NCBI RefSeq assembly: GCF_937871615.1
Contig: NZ_CALMPA010000012.1
Location: 1-64,000 of the forward strand
Length of the DNA: 64,000 nucleotides
Direction: 5' to 3'
Source: an uncultured Sphingomonas sp.
GTDB lineage: Bacteria; Pseudomonadota; Alphaproteobacteria; Sphingomonadales; Sphingomonadaceae
Part shown: in pieces, positions 27,420 to 44,338 of the stretch
Position numbering within the stretch: the stretch's first letter is position 1
How the letters are laid out: each line of letters begins with the position of its first letter
Made by a program: the position numbers and the translations under genes
Notes under the pieces: model-generated
What the model saw: only the letters and a program-made list of their open reading frames with translations
What the model was told of the DNA's origin: nothing
Database searches by the model: none

Positions 27420-29495
27420 ATGGCGATGGTCGACAAGGCGGGCTTACGGGTTGCGGAAGAACTGGCGCGGTTCGTGGATGGGCGGGCGTTGCCCGGCACG
27501 GGGATTGCGGCGGAGGATTTCTGGCGCAATGCAGCGGCGATCTTCGCCGATCTCGCCCCGGAGAACCGCGCGCTGCTGGCCGAGCGCGAGCGGCTGCAAC
27601 AGGCGATCGACGCGCGTTACATGGCCGGCGAAGCGGTGGACGCGGCATTCCTGCGCGGCATCGGTTATCTCGCCGACGAGCCGGCGCCGTTCACCGTCGC
27701 CACCGCCAATGTCGATGACGAGATTGCGCGGCTCGCCGGGCCGCAACTCGTCGTGCCGATCCTCAATGCGCGCTTCCTGCTCAACGCGGCCAATGCGCGC
27801 TGGGGTAGCCTCTATGACGCGCTCTACGGCACGGACGCGATTCCCGGCACGGCGGCGGGCGGCTATGATGCGGCGCGTGGCAGCCAGGTGATTGCCTGGG
27901 CCAAAGCGTTCCTTGATGAAGCGGTGCCGCTCGCGCGCGGTTCATGGGCGGAGCTTGCAGGTGATCCGGTGCTTCGCGATCCGGCGCAACTGGTGGGGCA
28001 GACGGATAAGGCGCGGCTTTATCGCCACAACGGGCTGCATATCGAGGTCATATTCGATCGCGATCATCCGATCGGGCGCGACGATCCGGCGGGGATCGCC
28101 GATGTGGTGCTGGAATCAGCGCTCACCACGATCTGCGATCTGGAGGATTCGGTCGCGGCGGTGGATGCGGTGGACAAGGTGGCGGCCTATGCCAACTGGC
28201 TGGGGCTGATGCGCGGCGATCTGGAGGAGACGTTCGAAAAGAACGGTCGCCGCATGACGCGGCGGTTGAACGATGACCGGCGCTATATCGCCATTGATGG
28301 CTCCTGCCTCACCTTGCCGGGGCGCAGCCTGCTGCTGGTCCGCAACGTCGGCCATCTGATGACCAATCCGGCGGTGATGCTGCCCGACGGCAACGAGGCG
28401 CCGGAGGGCATTCTCGACGCGATCGTCACCAGCCTGATCGCGCTGCATGATCTCAAGCGGCAGGGCGGGATGGCGAACAGCCGCGCGGGGTCGATCTATA
28501 TCGTCAAGCCGAAGATGCATGGCCCCGCCGAATGCGCGTTCGCCGATCGGCTGTTCGATCGGGTCGAAGACCTGCTGGGGCTCGCGCGCCACACGATCAA
28601 GGTGGGGGTGATGGATGAGGAGCGCCGCACCTCCGCCAATCTCGCGGCGTGCATCCACGCGGTGAAGGATCGCATCATGTTCATCAATACCGGGTTCCTC
28701 GATCGCACCGGCGATGAGATGCACACCGCGATGCGTGCCGGCCCGATGATCCGCAAAAGCGAGATGAAGGCGGCGCCGTGGATCGCGGCTTATGAGGATC
28801 GCAACGTCCAGATCGGCCTTGCCTGCGGTCTTTCGAGGCGCGCGCAGATCGGCAAGGGCATGTGGGCGGCGCCAGACAGGATGGCCGAGATGCTCGATCA
28901 GAAGATCGGGCACCCGCGATCGGGCGCCAACACCGCATGGGTGCCATCGCCAACCGCCGCGACTCTGCACGCGACGCATTATCACCGCGTCGACGTGTTT
29001 GCGCGGCAGCGGGCGCGCGCCGCCGAGCCAATCGCGCCGCTGGAAAAGCTGCTGACCGTTCCGGTCGCGAGCGGACGCAATTGGCAGCCGGACGAGGTGC
29101 GCGAGGAACTCGATAATAACGCGCAAGGGATCCTTGGTTATGTCGTGCGCTGGATCGACCAGGGGATCGGCTGCTCCAAGGTGCCCGACATCCACGATGT
29201 GGGGCTGATGGAAGATCGCGCAACCTTGCGTATCTCGTCGCAGCATATCGCCAACTGGCTGCTGCACGGCGTCGCGAGCCGGGAGCAGGTGGACGAAGCC
29301 TTCACCCGTATGGTCGCGAAGGTCGATGCCCAGAATATTGGCGACGCCGCTTACCGGCCGATGGCACGGGAAGGGGATGCGAATCTCGCGCTCCGCGCGG
29401 CGAAGGCGCTGGTGTACGAAGGCGTCGCGCAGCCGAGCGGCTATACCGAGCCGCTGCTTCACCGCTTCCGTGCGGAGGCGAAAGCCCGTGGGTAG
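27420..29495 (+). CDS. glcB: Malate synthase G
   Basis: 691 residues, the long G isoform. It condenses glyoxylate with acetyl-CoA to malate in the glyoxylate bypass or glycolate use. Family blocks include [55 protein letters not shown] (catalytic and acetyl-CoA region), [13 protein letters not shown] and the C-terminal catalytic region with [27 protein letters not shown]. The ATG at 27420 follows AAAGGAG at 6 nt; longer upstream readings cross the LysR start and are rejected. No isocitrate lyase gene is in the window. Confidence 0.97.
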   Translation: MAMVDKAGLRVAEELARFVDGRALPGTGIAAEDFWRNAAAIFADLAPENRALLAERERLQQAIDARYMAGEAVDAAFLRGIGYLADEPAPFTVATANVDDEIARLAGPQLVVPILNARFLLNAANARWGSLYDALYGTDAIPGTAAGGYDAARGSQVIAWAKAFLDEAVPLARGSWAELAGDPVLRDPAQLVGQTDKARLYRHNGLHIEVIFDRDHPIGRDDPAGIADVVLESALTTICDLEDSVAAVDAVDKVAAYANWLGLMRGDLEETFEKNGRRMTRRLNDDRRYIAIDGSCLTLPGRSLLLVRNVGHLMTNPAVMLPDGNEAPEGILDAIVTSLIALHDLKRQGGMANSRAGSIYIVKPKMHGPAECAFADRLFDRVEDLLGLARHTIKVGVMDEERRTSANLAACIHAVKDRIMFINTGFLDRTGDEMHTAMRAGPMIRKSEMKAAPWIAAYEDRNVQIGLACGLSRRAQIGKGMWAAPDRMAEMLDQKIGHPRSGANTAWVPSPTAATLHATHYHRVDVFARQRARAAEPIAPLEKLLTVPVASGRNWQPDEVREELDNNAQGILGYVVRWIDQGIGCSKVPDIHDVGLMEDRATLRISSQHIANWLLHGVASREQVDEAFTRMVAKVDAQNIGDAAYRPMAREGDANLALRAAKALVYEGVAQPSGYTEPLLHRFRAEAKARG

Positions 29496-29567
29496 CGCGC
29501 TTCCGTTCGACGCGAGATTCCCCTAACCTTCCGCGCATGATCGCATCGGTTCACCCATCGTTCAGCC

Positions 29568-29593
29568 GTATTGACTACATACGTAGTCAATAC
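29568..29593. promoter_or_regulatory. Operator-like palindrome upstream of the micro-ORF and folA (BlaI/MecI-type look)
   Basis: GTATTGACTAC (29568-29578) and GTAGTCAATAC (29583-29593) are perfect 11-bp inverted arms around a 4-bp centre ATAC. The left arm contains a -35-like TTGACT. The core TACATACGTA resembles the TACATATGTA core of BlaI/MecI/CopY-family operators (recalled, not searched). It lies 17 bp before the micro-ORF start, so repressor binding would block transcription or ribosome loading. No cognate regulator gene is in the window. Confidence 0.55.
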
Positions 29594-29609
29594 TTGGGGA
29601 GACGGTGCG

Positions 29610-29735
29610 ATGCGAGACTATCTCATCACGATCATCACCGCCACGGCGGCGGCATGGCTGCTCCAGCATACGGCGCCGCCATCGCCGGTGGTCGCGGCCC
29701 GCGCGACGGCGCCAACGGGTGCGGCCACGCACTGA
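29610..29735 (+). CDS. 41-residue predicted single-pass membrane peptide
   Basis: A small ORF not recognised as a known family. It begins MRDYLITIITATAAAWLLQ, a hydrophobic segment long enough for one membrane pass or a signal, followed by a Pro/Ala/Thr tail ending GAATH. A good ribosome site (GGGGAGA) lies 7-8 nt before the ATG. The stop is 16 nt from the folA ATG, so it should be cotranscribed with folA, behind the palindrome at 29568. Support is from position, ribosome site and composition only. Confidence 0.6.
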   Translation: MRDYLITIITATAAAWLLQHTAPPSPVVAARATAPTGAATH

Positions 29736-29751
29736 AACGGGGGTGGCGGGC

Positions 29752-30231
29752 ATGACGCGGGTGTCGCTGCACCTCGCGCGCGCCGACAATGGCGTGATCG
29801 GCCGCGATGGCGGGCTTCCGTGGCATCTGCCGGCTGACCTGAAGCGCTTCAAGGCGCAGACGATGGGGCGCCCGATGATTATGGGCCGCAAGACTTTCGA
29901 GAGCTTTCCCGCGCCCTTGCCGGGGCGGCGCCACATCGTGCTGACCCGCGATCCATCGTGGCACGCGCATGGCGCCGAGATCGCCTCCACCGTCGCGGAA
30001 GCGCTGGCGCTGGCGGGGGAGGATGCGGCGGTGATCGGCGGCGCGGAGATATTCGCGCTGTTGCTGCCGTTCGCCGAGCGCGTCGAACTGACCGAGGTGC
30101 ATCTTGCTGCGGAAGGCGATACGATCGTTCCGCCGTTCGATGGTTGGTGCGAGGTGGGGCGGGAAGATCACCCGGCGGCGGATGCGCGGCCAGCCTATAG
30201 CTTCGTCACACTCGCGCGGAAGGCGGACTGA
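29752..30231 (+). CDS. folA: Dihydrofolate reductase
   Basis: 159 residues. It reduces dihydrofolate to tetrahydrofolate with NADPH. Family features in order: NGVIGRDGGLPWHLPADLKRF (substrate site; the acidic residue in LPADLKRF pairs with the pteridine), MGRPMIMGRKTFESF (NADPH phosphate site), IVLTRDPSW, and VIGGAEIFALLLPFAERVELTEV. The start at 29752 (MTRVSLHLARADNG) is the only ATG that keeps the family N terminus. The gene is downstream of a membrane micro-ORF and an operator-like palindrome, and separated from thyA by the LysR-glcB pair. No unusual residues are seen in the trimethoprim-contact blocks that I can read by eye. Confidence 0.96.
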   Translation: MTRVSLHLARADNGVIGRDGGLPWHLPADLKRFKAQTMGRPMIMGRKTFESFPAPLPGRRHIVLTRDPSWHAHGAEIASTVAEALALAGEDAAVIGGAEIFALLLPFAERVELTEVHLAAEGDTIVPPFDGWCEVGREDHPAADARPAYSFVTLARKAD

Positions 30232-30266
30232 CGCGGCGATGCGCGTTGGTGTCGCGGCCTGGGCTG

Positions 30267-30294
30267 GCGCGGCGGGGATTGTTCCCCGCCGCGC
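30267..30294. terminator. Strong hairpin between convergent folA and PEP-CTERM gene
   Basis: An 11-bp GC-rich stem (GCGCGGCGGGG with CCCCGCCGCGC) extended by an A-T pair encloses a small T-rich loop, in the 86-bp gap between two convergent stops. There is no T-tract on either side, so intrinsic termination may be inefficient. Confidence 0.5.
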
Positions 30295-30317
30295 GCCCTA
30301 TCATGGATTGATGCCGA

Positions 30318-30956
30318 TTAGGCGAGGCTGACGCGCGCGGCATGGCGATGCTTGCGCCGCAGCACGCCGCCGATCGCGCCAAAGCCGAGGATCATCAGCG
30401 CCCAGGTGGCGGGTTCGGGCACGGCGCCCGCAAGCCCCGAGATGCTGAACGCCGCGACCTGATCGGCGTGGAAACCCGCACCGGCCTGATAGAGTTGCCC
30501 GCCCGCCTTGGCATAACCCGGCACGCCGAGATTCGTCGGGCTGTAGAAACTCACGTCATAGCTGCCGGCGCCAAGCGCAAGGCCAGGCAGCGCGACCGTG
30601 ATGAGCGCGGTATTGTTTCCGGTCAGCGTGGCCGAGACGAAAGCGGATGGATTGAACGTATAGGACGCGATCGTCGAGCCCGGCAGCCCGCCCGACAAAG
30701 TGTGGAAGCTGACGGTAGTTGCGGTGGGATAATTGTAATTCGCCTGGACCGCGAAGGTAATGCTGTTGAGCGTCGATGCGCTGCCGAGCGAGAAAGTGTC
30801 GAAAACCTGATAGCTACCGCCGCAACTGCTGCACCACGCATTGGTGGCGGGCGCGACCGTAAGATCGGGAAGCGACTGGAACAGCGTTGCCGCGGAGGCG
30901 GCGGCCGGCATTGCCAGGGTGAGCGCCGCTGCGGTGATTAAAAGGCGATTTTTCAT
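30318..30956 (-). CDS. PEPxxWA-CTERM sorting-domain protein
   Basis: 212 residues. The N-terminal signal is MKNRLLITAAALTLAMPAAASA. The middle is a secreted beta-rich domain with no family I recognise (a CSSCGG cysteine pair, many Ser/Thr/Asn/Gly). The C terminus has VPEPATWALMILGFGAIGGVLRRK: PEP motif, hydrophobic helix, Arg cluster. Such proteins are exported and sorted by exosortase; no exosortase gene is nearby. The start at 30956 follows a G-rich ribosome site. About 220 bp separate it from rpoC, which has its own terminator, so it is probably monocistronic. Confidence 0.9.
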   Translation of the reverse strand: MKNRLLITAAALTLAMPAAASAATLFQSLPDLTVAPATNAWCSSCGGSYQVFDTFSLGSASTLNSITFAVQANYNYPTATTVSFHTLSGGLPGSTIASYTFNPSAFVSATLTGNNTALITVALPGLALGAGSYDVSFYSPTNLGVPGYAKAGGQLYQAGAGFHADQVAAFSISGLAGAVPEPATWALMILGFGAIGGVLRRKHRHAARVSLA

Positions 30957-31115
30957 TGGACCCCCTTGGTCGGGATCGGCGCCGGGATCGTGCTCCGATC
31001 AGGTTGTTAATCGCTCGTTAACAGGAATTGTCGCGCCTGGATCGCGTAATTTTCTGTCGCGCGGCCGAATGGCGTCCCAAATATGGATGAGGCGAACATG
31101 AGCGTTTTGAAACGA

Positions 31116-31147
31116 AAACAGCCGCCGCCCGCATCGCGGACGACGGC
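31116..31147 (-). terminator. Intrinsic terminator after rpoC
   Basis: On the minus strand GGCCGTCGTCCGC-GAT-GCGGGCGGCGGC forms a stem (two internal mismatches) followed by TGTTTTCGTTTC. It lies 32 bp past the rpoC stop and should end the rpoBC transcript. Confidence 0.75.
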
Positions 31148-31178
31148 CCTTTTCGAACCGGACAAATGACTGCCCGGA

Positions 31179-35462
<4,284 letters not shown>

Positions 35463-35539
35463 AATCTCATCCCTCTAGAGGGTAATTCTGCTGGGCGAAG
35501 GAAGGGCGGGGCGCCGCCAGCCGGCGACGCCCGCACCCG

Positions 35540-39688
<4,149 letters not shown>

Positions 39689-39870
39689 GTAGCTGTCAGC
39701 CCTCAGTCAAAAAACCGTTCGAGCGCAAGAACAGACGCCAAAAGGCCGCAGTCAACTCCCCCAATCGGAGCGACGGCAGCCTTGAGCGTCCTTATGAAAC
39801 CGAAAACTCCCATTCGTCCAATACGGTGCGCGACGCCGCATCATGTCCCGAAGCTTCCGGTAAGGGGCGT

Positions 39871-39899
39871 GATGTAGGAGACAAGGCGCGCAGCGTCAA
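39871..39899 (-). promoter_or_regulatory. Candidate rpoB promoter
   Basis: On the minus strand TTGACG (39899-39894) and TACATC (39876-39871) are separated by 17 bp, about 180 bp before the rpoB start. A weaker alternative is TTGGAC-18 bp-TCATAA at 39821-39792. It is needed because rpoB is cut off from rplJL by divergently oriented genes. Confidence 0.4.
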
Positions 39900-39975
39900 G
39901 GCGCGTGCGGCAGGTTGATCGTGCCGGGCAACCGGGCATAACCCGGCGCATCATCCGCCGGAACAGGGAAGTTCG

Positions 39976-41904
39976 ATGCACCGCAAATCGCTGATCCTCG
40001 CCTGCCTCGCGCTGTCTGCCGCGCCGCTTGCCGCGCAGCAACTGTACGCCCCGCCCGTCGGGGGCGATATCCCCGCGAACTTCGCCTATTCGACCGAGGC
40101 GAACGATTATGTGAAGCGCGAAGTGATGATCCCGATGCGCGACGGCGTGAAGCTGCATACGGTTATCGTCATCCCGAAAGGGGCGGTGAACGCGCCGATC
40201 CTGCTGACGCGGACGCCCTATAACGCCTCCGCCCGCGTCGCGCGGATGGCAAGCCCCAAGATGATCTCGATCCTGCCGCAGGGGGACGAGCCATTCGCTC
40301 GCGCGGGCTATATTCGCGTGTTTCAGGATATTCGCGGCAAATATGGATCGGAGGGCGATTATATTGTCACGCGCCCGGTGGTCGGTCCGCTCAACCCGAC
40401 GAAGGTGGATCATAGCACCGATGCGTGGGATACGATCGACTGGCTGGTGAACAAGGCAAATCTGCCTCAATCAAACGGGCGCGTCGGGATGCTCGGCTCC
40501 TCTTATGAGGGGTTCACGGTGGTGATGGCGCTGCTCCATCCGCACCCCGCGCTGAAGGTCGCGGCGCCGGAAAGCCCGATGATCGACGGCTGGATGGGGG
40601 ACGACTGGTTCCATTATGGCGCGTTCCGCCTCGCCAATATCGGCTGGCTCGGCGCGCAAACCGGCTTCAAGGGCGCGGGCGATGCGCCGGCGTCCGACGG
40701 CTATGACGATTACGAACGCTTCCGCCGCGTCGGCTCGGCTGGCGCATGGGCGGCGAAATCGGGTTATGCCGCCTTGCCTTACTGGGAGCAGATGGCGGCG
40801 CATCCCGCGTATGATGGTTTCTGGCAGGGGCAGGCGCTCGACAGGATCGTCGCGGCCAATCCCTCGAATGTGCCGACGATGTGGGAACAGGGGCTGTGGG
40901 ATCAGGAGGATATGTATGGTGCGATCCATACGTGGGAGGCGCTGAAGGCGAAGGGCAGGCTCGGCACCAACTTCCTGGTGATGGGGCCGTGGCGGCATAG
41001 CCAGGCGAATTACGACGGATCGTCGCTCGGTGATTTCCGCTGGAAGGGCGACACCGCGACGGAATGGCGCGACCAATATCTGTTTCCGTTCTTCGATCAG
41101 TATCTGCGCGATGGCCGCCCGGCCTTCACCCCGCCGCAGGCGCTGATCTACAACACCGGGGAGAACCATTGGGACAAGCTTTCGGCGTGGCCGCTCGCCT
41201 GCGACGCGGGATGCGCCGCGCCGCTCAAGCCGATTTACCTTGAGGCCGATGGCGCGCTCGGTTTTGCCAAGGGCGGGGAGGGGGGCGACAGCTACGTCTC
41301 CGATCCCGCCAAGCCGGTGCCGCATCTGCCGCGCCCGGTGAATTTCGGCGACAGCGCGCGCTGGCAGACGTGGCTGGTGCACGATCAGCGTTTCGTTGAC
41401 GGTCGCACCGATGTGATGACCTACGAAACCGCGCCGCTGACGCAGGCCGTGCGCGTGTCCGGCGCGCCGCTTGCCGATCTGTTCGCGAAAACGACCGGCA
41501 CCGACGGGGATTTCGTCGTCAAGGTGATCGACGTCTATCCCGATCAATATGCCGATGAGCCGAAGAAAGGTGGATATCAGCTTTCGATCAGTCAGGATAT
41601 CTTTCGGGGCCGCTATCGCGACAGCTTCGAGCATCCCTCGCCGATCCCGGCCAATAAGGTGCAGCGTTATCGTTTCCGCCTGCCCATGGTGAACCATGTG
41701 TTCCAGCCGGGGCACCGCATCATGGTGCAGGTGCAATCGTCGCAATTCCCGCTCTATGATCGCAACCCGCAGAAATATGTGCCGAATATCTTCCTCGCGA
41801 AGCAGGGGGATTACCAGAAGGCAACGATCACGCTGATGCGCGGCGGGGCGCAGGCGAGCGCGGTGTGGCTGCCAATCGTGCCCGCGACGCGACCGGGCGA
41901 ATGA
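39976..41904 (+). CDS. Alpha-amino-acid ester hydrolase-like (CocE/NonD, S15 family)
   Basis: 642 residues, with signal peptide MHRKSLILACLALSAAPLAAQ. The alpha/beta hydrolase nucleophile is in GMLGSSYEGFTVVMALLHPH, the signature of alpha-amino-acid ester hydrolases. The acidic cluster residues known to bind the substrate amino group appear in DGWMGDDWFHYGAF and in QGLWDQEDMYGA. The C-terminal jelly-roll domain (X-Pro dipeptidyl peptidase type) contains RYRFRLPMVNHVFQPGHRIMV. Such enzymes hydrolyse or synthesise esters and amides with an alpha-amino group, including beta-lactam side chains. The natural substrate is unknown. It is inserted between rpoB and rplL on the opposite strand and followed by the Pro-rich gene. 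Confidence 0.88.
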   Translation: MHRKSLILACLALSAAPLAAQQLYAPPVGGDIPANFAYSTEANDYVKREVMIPMRDGVKLHTVIVIPKGAVNAPILLTRTPYNASARVARMASPKMISILPQGDEPFARAGYIRVFQDIRGKYGSEGDYIVTRPVVGPLNPTKVDHSTDAWDTIDWLVNKANLPQSNGRVGMLGSSYEGFTVVMALLHPHPALKVAAPESPMIDGWMGDDWFHYGAFRLANIGWLGAQTGFKGAGDAPASDGYDDYERFRRVGSAGAWAAKSGYAALPYWEQMAAHPAYDGFWQGQALDRIVAANPSNVPTMWEQGLWDQEDMYGAIHTWEALKAKGRLGTNFLVMGPWRHSQANYDGSSLGDFRWKGDTATEWRDQYLFPFFDQYLRDGRPAFTPPQALIYNTGENHWDKLSAWPLACDAGCAAPLKPIYLEADGALGFAKGGEGGDSYVSDPAKPVPHLPRPVNFGDSARWQTWLVHDQRFVDGRTDVMTYETAPLTQAVRVSGAPLADLFAKTTGTDGDFVVKVIDVYPDQYADEPKKGGYQLSISQDIFRGRYRDSFEHPSPIPANKVQRYRFRLPMVNHVFQPGHRIMVQVQSSQFPLYDRNPQKYVPNIFLAKQGDYQKATITLMRGGAQASAVWLPIVPATRPGE

Positions 41905-41949
41905 GGATTTTATGGCGCGGTTCAGCTTGGACGGGATAACGCGCGCGGC

Positions 41950-43194
41950 ATGAAGATAAGCATCGAGATGTTGGCGCTCGCCGGGGCGGCGCTGGCGGGC
42001 GGACAGGCGATCGCGCAGGCGACGCCGCAAACCGCGCCGGAAAACCTCGCGCCCGCCCCGATCAAGGTGCCGCTGGCGACACCAACGCCTACGCCTACGC
42101 CTACGCCTACGCCCACACCTGGGCCGGCGCCGGTGGCGGGCGGGGAGGCGCCACTCGCTATCGTGCCGGTTGAACCGTCGACCGCGCCGCTGGCGCCGCC
42201 GCGCGCGCGGGCCACGCCTCGCCCGGTCGAACCGGCGGCGCTGCGTCAGCCGGTGCCACGCCCCACCACGCGTGCGACCCCTCAGGCGAACGCGCCGCGC
42301 GCGGAGCTGGCTGGCGTACCAATTGCTGCGCCGGTGATCGAGCCGACGCCCGCGTCGTCTGCGGCGCCCGCTGCACCAGCCTCAGCCGCCGTTGCTCCAG
42401 CGCCCGAGCCGGAAATCGCGGAAGGTTGGCCGGGCTGGCTCCTCCCTGCGGCGCTGGGCGGAATCGCGGCGCTGGTTGCGGGGCTAGCGGCGCTGAAACG
42501 GCGTCGTGGGATAACGGAGACCGCAGGCGCCGCGCCCGGCGCCCCGATCCGGGGCACGTCGCAGCTCGTGCCTGATGATCCTGAACCGGCGGCGGCACCC
42601 GTCGTCCCCGCGGCAGCGCCGGCTTCGCGGCCAGTGTCCGCGCCGGTGGCCGATCCGCCGCAGTTTCTCGAACGCAGCGCGCCGAGCGAGCGCGCATGGC
42701 TCGATCTCGCCGCCCCGGTGGTGCATCGCGCGGGCATCAACTTCGTTACCGCCACTGCGGATGTCGAACTGGTCGTCCGCAACGAGGGAAGCGCGCCGGC
42801 GCGTGGCGTGCGGCTCGCGATCCGGCTGACCAGCGCGCAGCCGGGGCAGGATGCGGTGCTCGACGCGCTGTTCGCCGAGCCGATCGAGCGCCCGGCGACG
42901 CCGCCGTTCGATCTCGCGCCGGGTGAGGAACGGGCCGTGCGCGGGATCGCCACGTTGGCGCGCGACGCGATCGTCGCGCTTGATGCGGGCGGGCGACCGA
43001 TGTTCGTGCCGGTCGTCGCGCTCAACCTGCTTTATGACGCGGGTGGCGGTGCGCCGGGGCAGACGACCGCGGCATTCGCGGTGGGGGTTGAACGGGCGGA
43101 TGGGGCCAAGCTCGGCCCGCTGTGGCTCGATGAGCCGGCCCGGATGCATGACGCGATCGGCATTCGCGCGCATGGGACGACCGTGAAGCGATAG
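41950..43194 (+). CDS. Pro/Ala-rich membrane protein with Thr-Pro repeats (unrecognised)
   Basis: 414 residues. Order: signal peptide (MKISIEMLALAGAALAGGQAIAQA), a low-complexity Pro/Ala/Thr region with a (Thr-Pro)n run encoded by a hexamer repeat, one membrane helix near residue 165-185 (WLLPAALGGIAALVAGLAAL) followed by KRRRG, another Pro/Ala linker, and a C-terminal beta-rich domain of about 170 residues (VELVVRNEGSAPARGVRLAI, FDLAPGEERAVRGIATL) resembling CARDB-type domains that bind or display at the envelope. The Arg/Lys cluster after the helix would put the beta domain in the cytoplasm if the signal is cleaved, which is odd. Function unknown. It ends before a bidirectional terminator shared with rplL. 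Confidence 0.72.
   Translation: MKISIEMLALAGAALAGGQAIAQATPQTAPENLAPAPIKVPLATPTPTPTPTPTPTPGPAPVAGGEAPLAIVPVEPSTAPLAPPRARATPRPVEPAALRQPVPRPTTRATPQANAPRAELAGVPIAAPVIEPTPASSAAPAAPASAAVAPAPEPEIAEGWPGWLLPAALGGIAALVAGLAALKRRRGITETAGAAPGAPIRGTSQLVPDDPEPAAAPVVPAAAPASRPVSAPVADPPQFLERSAPSERAWLDLAAPVVHRAGINFVTATADVELVVRNEGSAPARGVRLAIRLTSAQPGQDAVLDALFAEPIERPATPPFDLAPGEERAVRGIATLARDAIVALDAGGRPMFVPVVALNLLYDAGGGAPGQTTAAFAVGVERADGAKLGPLWLDEPARMHDAIGIRAHGTTVKR
42085..42120 (+). repeat. Hexanucleotide tandem repeat (ACGCCT)n in coding sequence
   Basis: Four perfect ACGCCT units (42085-42108) are followed by two degenerate ones. Each unit encodes Thr-Pro, so slippage would change linker length without a frameshift. 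Confidence 0.85.
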
Positions 43195-43214
43195 CGCGCG
43201 GTTTGAGTGCGACG

Positions 43215-43259
43215 AAAAAAGGGGCGGCTCCCGCAGTGGGAACCGCCCCTTTCTTTTTG
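43215..43259. terminator. Bidirectional intrinsic terminator between the Pro-rich gene and rplL
   Basis: AAAGGGGCGGCTCCC (43218-43232) pairs with GGGAACCGCCCCTTT across a GCAGT loop. T-tracts flank both sides (TTTCTTTTTG on plus; TTTTTTC on minus). It serves the convergent plus-strand gene ending at 43194 and rplJL ending at 43368. Three more GC hairpins, at 43269-43285, 43293-43308 and 43332-43353, sit on the rplL side. Confidence 0.9.
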
Positions 43260-43367
43260 TCGGCCCGCCACGGGCAAAGCCCGTGACGTCGGACGCGGCC
43301 ATGGGCCGCGCCGGCCGGCCTTGTGCGAGTTGCGGGCTGGCGTGCCAGCCCGCATCCGCACAGCGGC

Positions 43368-43745
43368 TTACTTCAGCTCGACGGTCGCGCCAGCTTCTTC
43401 AAGCTGCTTCTTGACCTTCTCGGCCTCGTCCTTCGAGACGCCTTCCTTGATCGGCTTCGGGGCCGACTCAACGAGCGTCTTGGCTTCGGTCAGGCCGAGG
43501 CCGGTGATCGCGCGGACTTCCTTGATGACGTTGATCTTCTTGCCACCGTCGCCGGTGAGGATCACGTCGAACTCGGTCTTCTCGTCAGCCGCAGCAGCCG
43601 CACCGGCGCCGCCGGCCGGAGCCGCAACCGCAACCGCCGCAGCGGCGCTCACGCCCCACTTCTCTTCGAGAAGCTTCGACAGCTCGGCCGCTTCGAGAAC
43701 GGTGAGTTCGGAAAGCTGGTCAACCAGCGCGTTCAGGTCTGCCAT
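43368..43745 (-). CDS. rplL: 50S ribosomal protein L7/L12
   Basis: 125 residues. It has the N-terminal dimerisation helix pair ([31 protein letters not shown]), the Ala/Gly-rich hinge ([19 protein letters not shown]) and the C-terminal factor-binding domain ([32 protein letters not shown]-like). It forms the ribosomal stalk that recruits translation GTPases. It follows rplJ by 77 bp and is expected to be cotranscribed with it. Unusually, rpoB does not follow; a bidirectional terminator lies downstream. Confidence 0.97.
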   Translation of the reverse strand: MADLNALVDQLSELTVLEAAELSKLLEEKWGVSAAAAVAVAAPAGGAGAAAAADEKTEFDVILTGDGGKKINVIKEVRAITGLGLTEAKTLVESAPKPIKEGVSKDEAEKVKKQLEEAGATVELK

Positions 43746-43822
43746 TGTTCATTTCCTTCAAATCGTTGCCCGGCGCATTTCGCGCAAGGCATCAAGATTG
43801 GTTGATAAAGACGCCTGAGGGA

Positions 43823-44338
43823 TCAGGCGGCTTCCTTCTCCGAATATGCCTTGAGCACGCGCGCGAGCTGGCCCGCGGGCGCCTGGGTGATGGTCGCCAG
43901 CTTCGTGGCGGGTGCCACGAGAAGCCCGACGATCTTCGCCCGCAGCTCGTCCAGCGACGGCAGCGAGGCGAGCGCCTTCACGCCCTCCACATCGAGCGCG
44001 TTCGCGCCCATCGCCCCGCCCACGATTTCGAACTTGTCGTTCGTCTTCGCGAACTCGACCGCCACCCTCGCCGCAGCGACGGGGTCGATCGAGCTGGCGA
44101 GACCGACCGGACCCGTGAGCATTTCGCCCAGCGAGAGATAGTCGGTGCCGTCGAGCGCGATCTTGGCAAGCTTGTTCTTCGAGACCTTGTAGCTGGCGCC
44201 GGCCTCCCGCATCTTGTTGCGCAACTGGGTTGATTGCGCGACGGTCATCCCGAGATTGCGGGTGACAACCACCACGCCGACCTCGGAAAAATTGCGGTTG
44301 AGCTCGGCGACGGCAGCGGCCTTTTGACCACGATCCAT
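43823..44338 (-). CDS. rplJ: 50S ribosomal protein L10
   Basis: 171 residues, anchors L7/L12 dimers to the ribosome. It begins [26 protein letters not shown] and includes [23 protein letters not shown]; the C-terminal helix that binds L7/L12 is [15 protein letters not shown]. The ATG at 44338 has GGAGAATGGC directly upstream. Longer in-frame readings continue into the leader and are rejected. The ~260-nt leader contains an L10-type regulatory structure, and the candidate promoter lies at 44604-44631. Confidence 0.97.
   Translation of the reverse strand: MDRGQKAAAVAELNRNFSEVGVVVVTRNLGMTVAQSTQLRNKMREAGASYKVSKNKLAKIALDGTDYLSLGEMLTGPVGLASSIDPVAAARVAVEFAKTNDKFEIVGGAMGANALDVEGVKALASLPSLDELRAKIVGLLVAPATKLATITQAPAGQLARVLKAYSEKEAA

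Noticed and set aside
31098-31169. Small plus-strand ORF starting MSVLKRKQ downstream of rpoC
   Set aside because: It overlaps the rpoC terminator hairpin and has no ribosome site.
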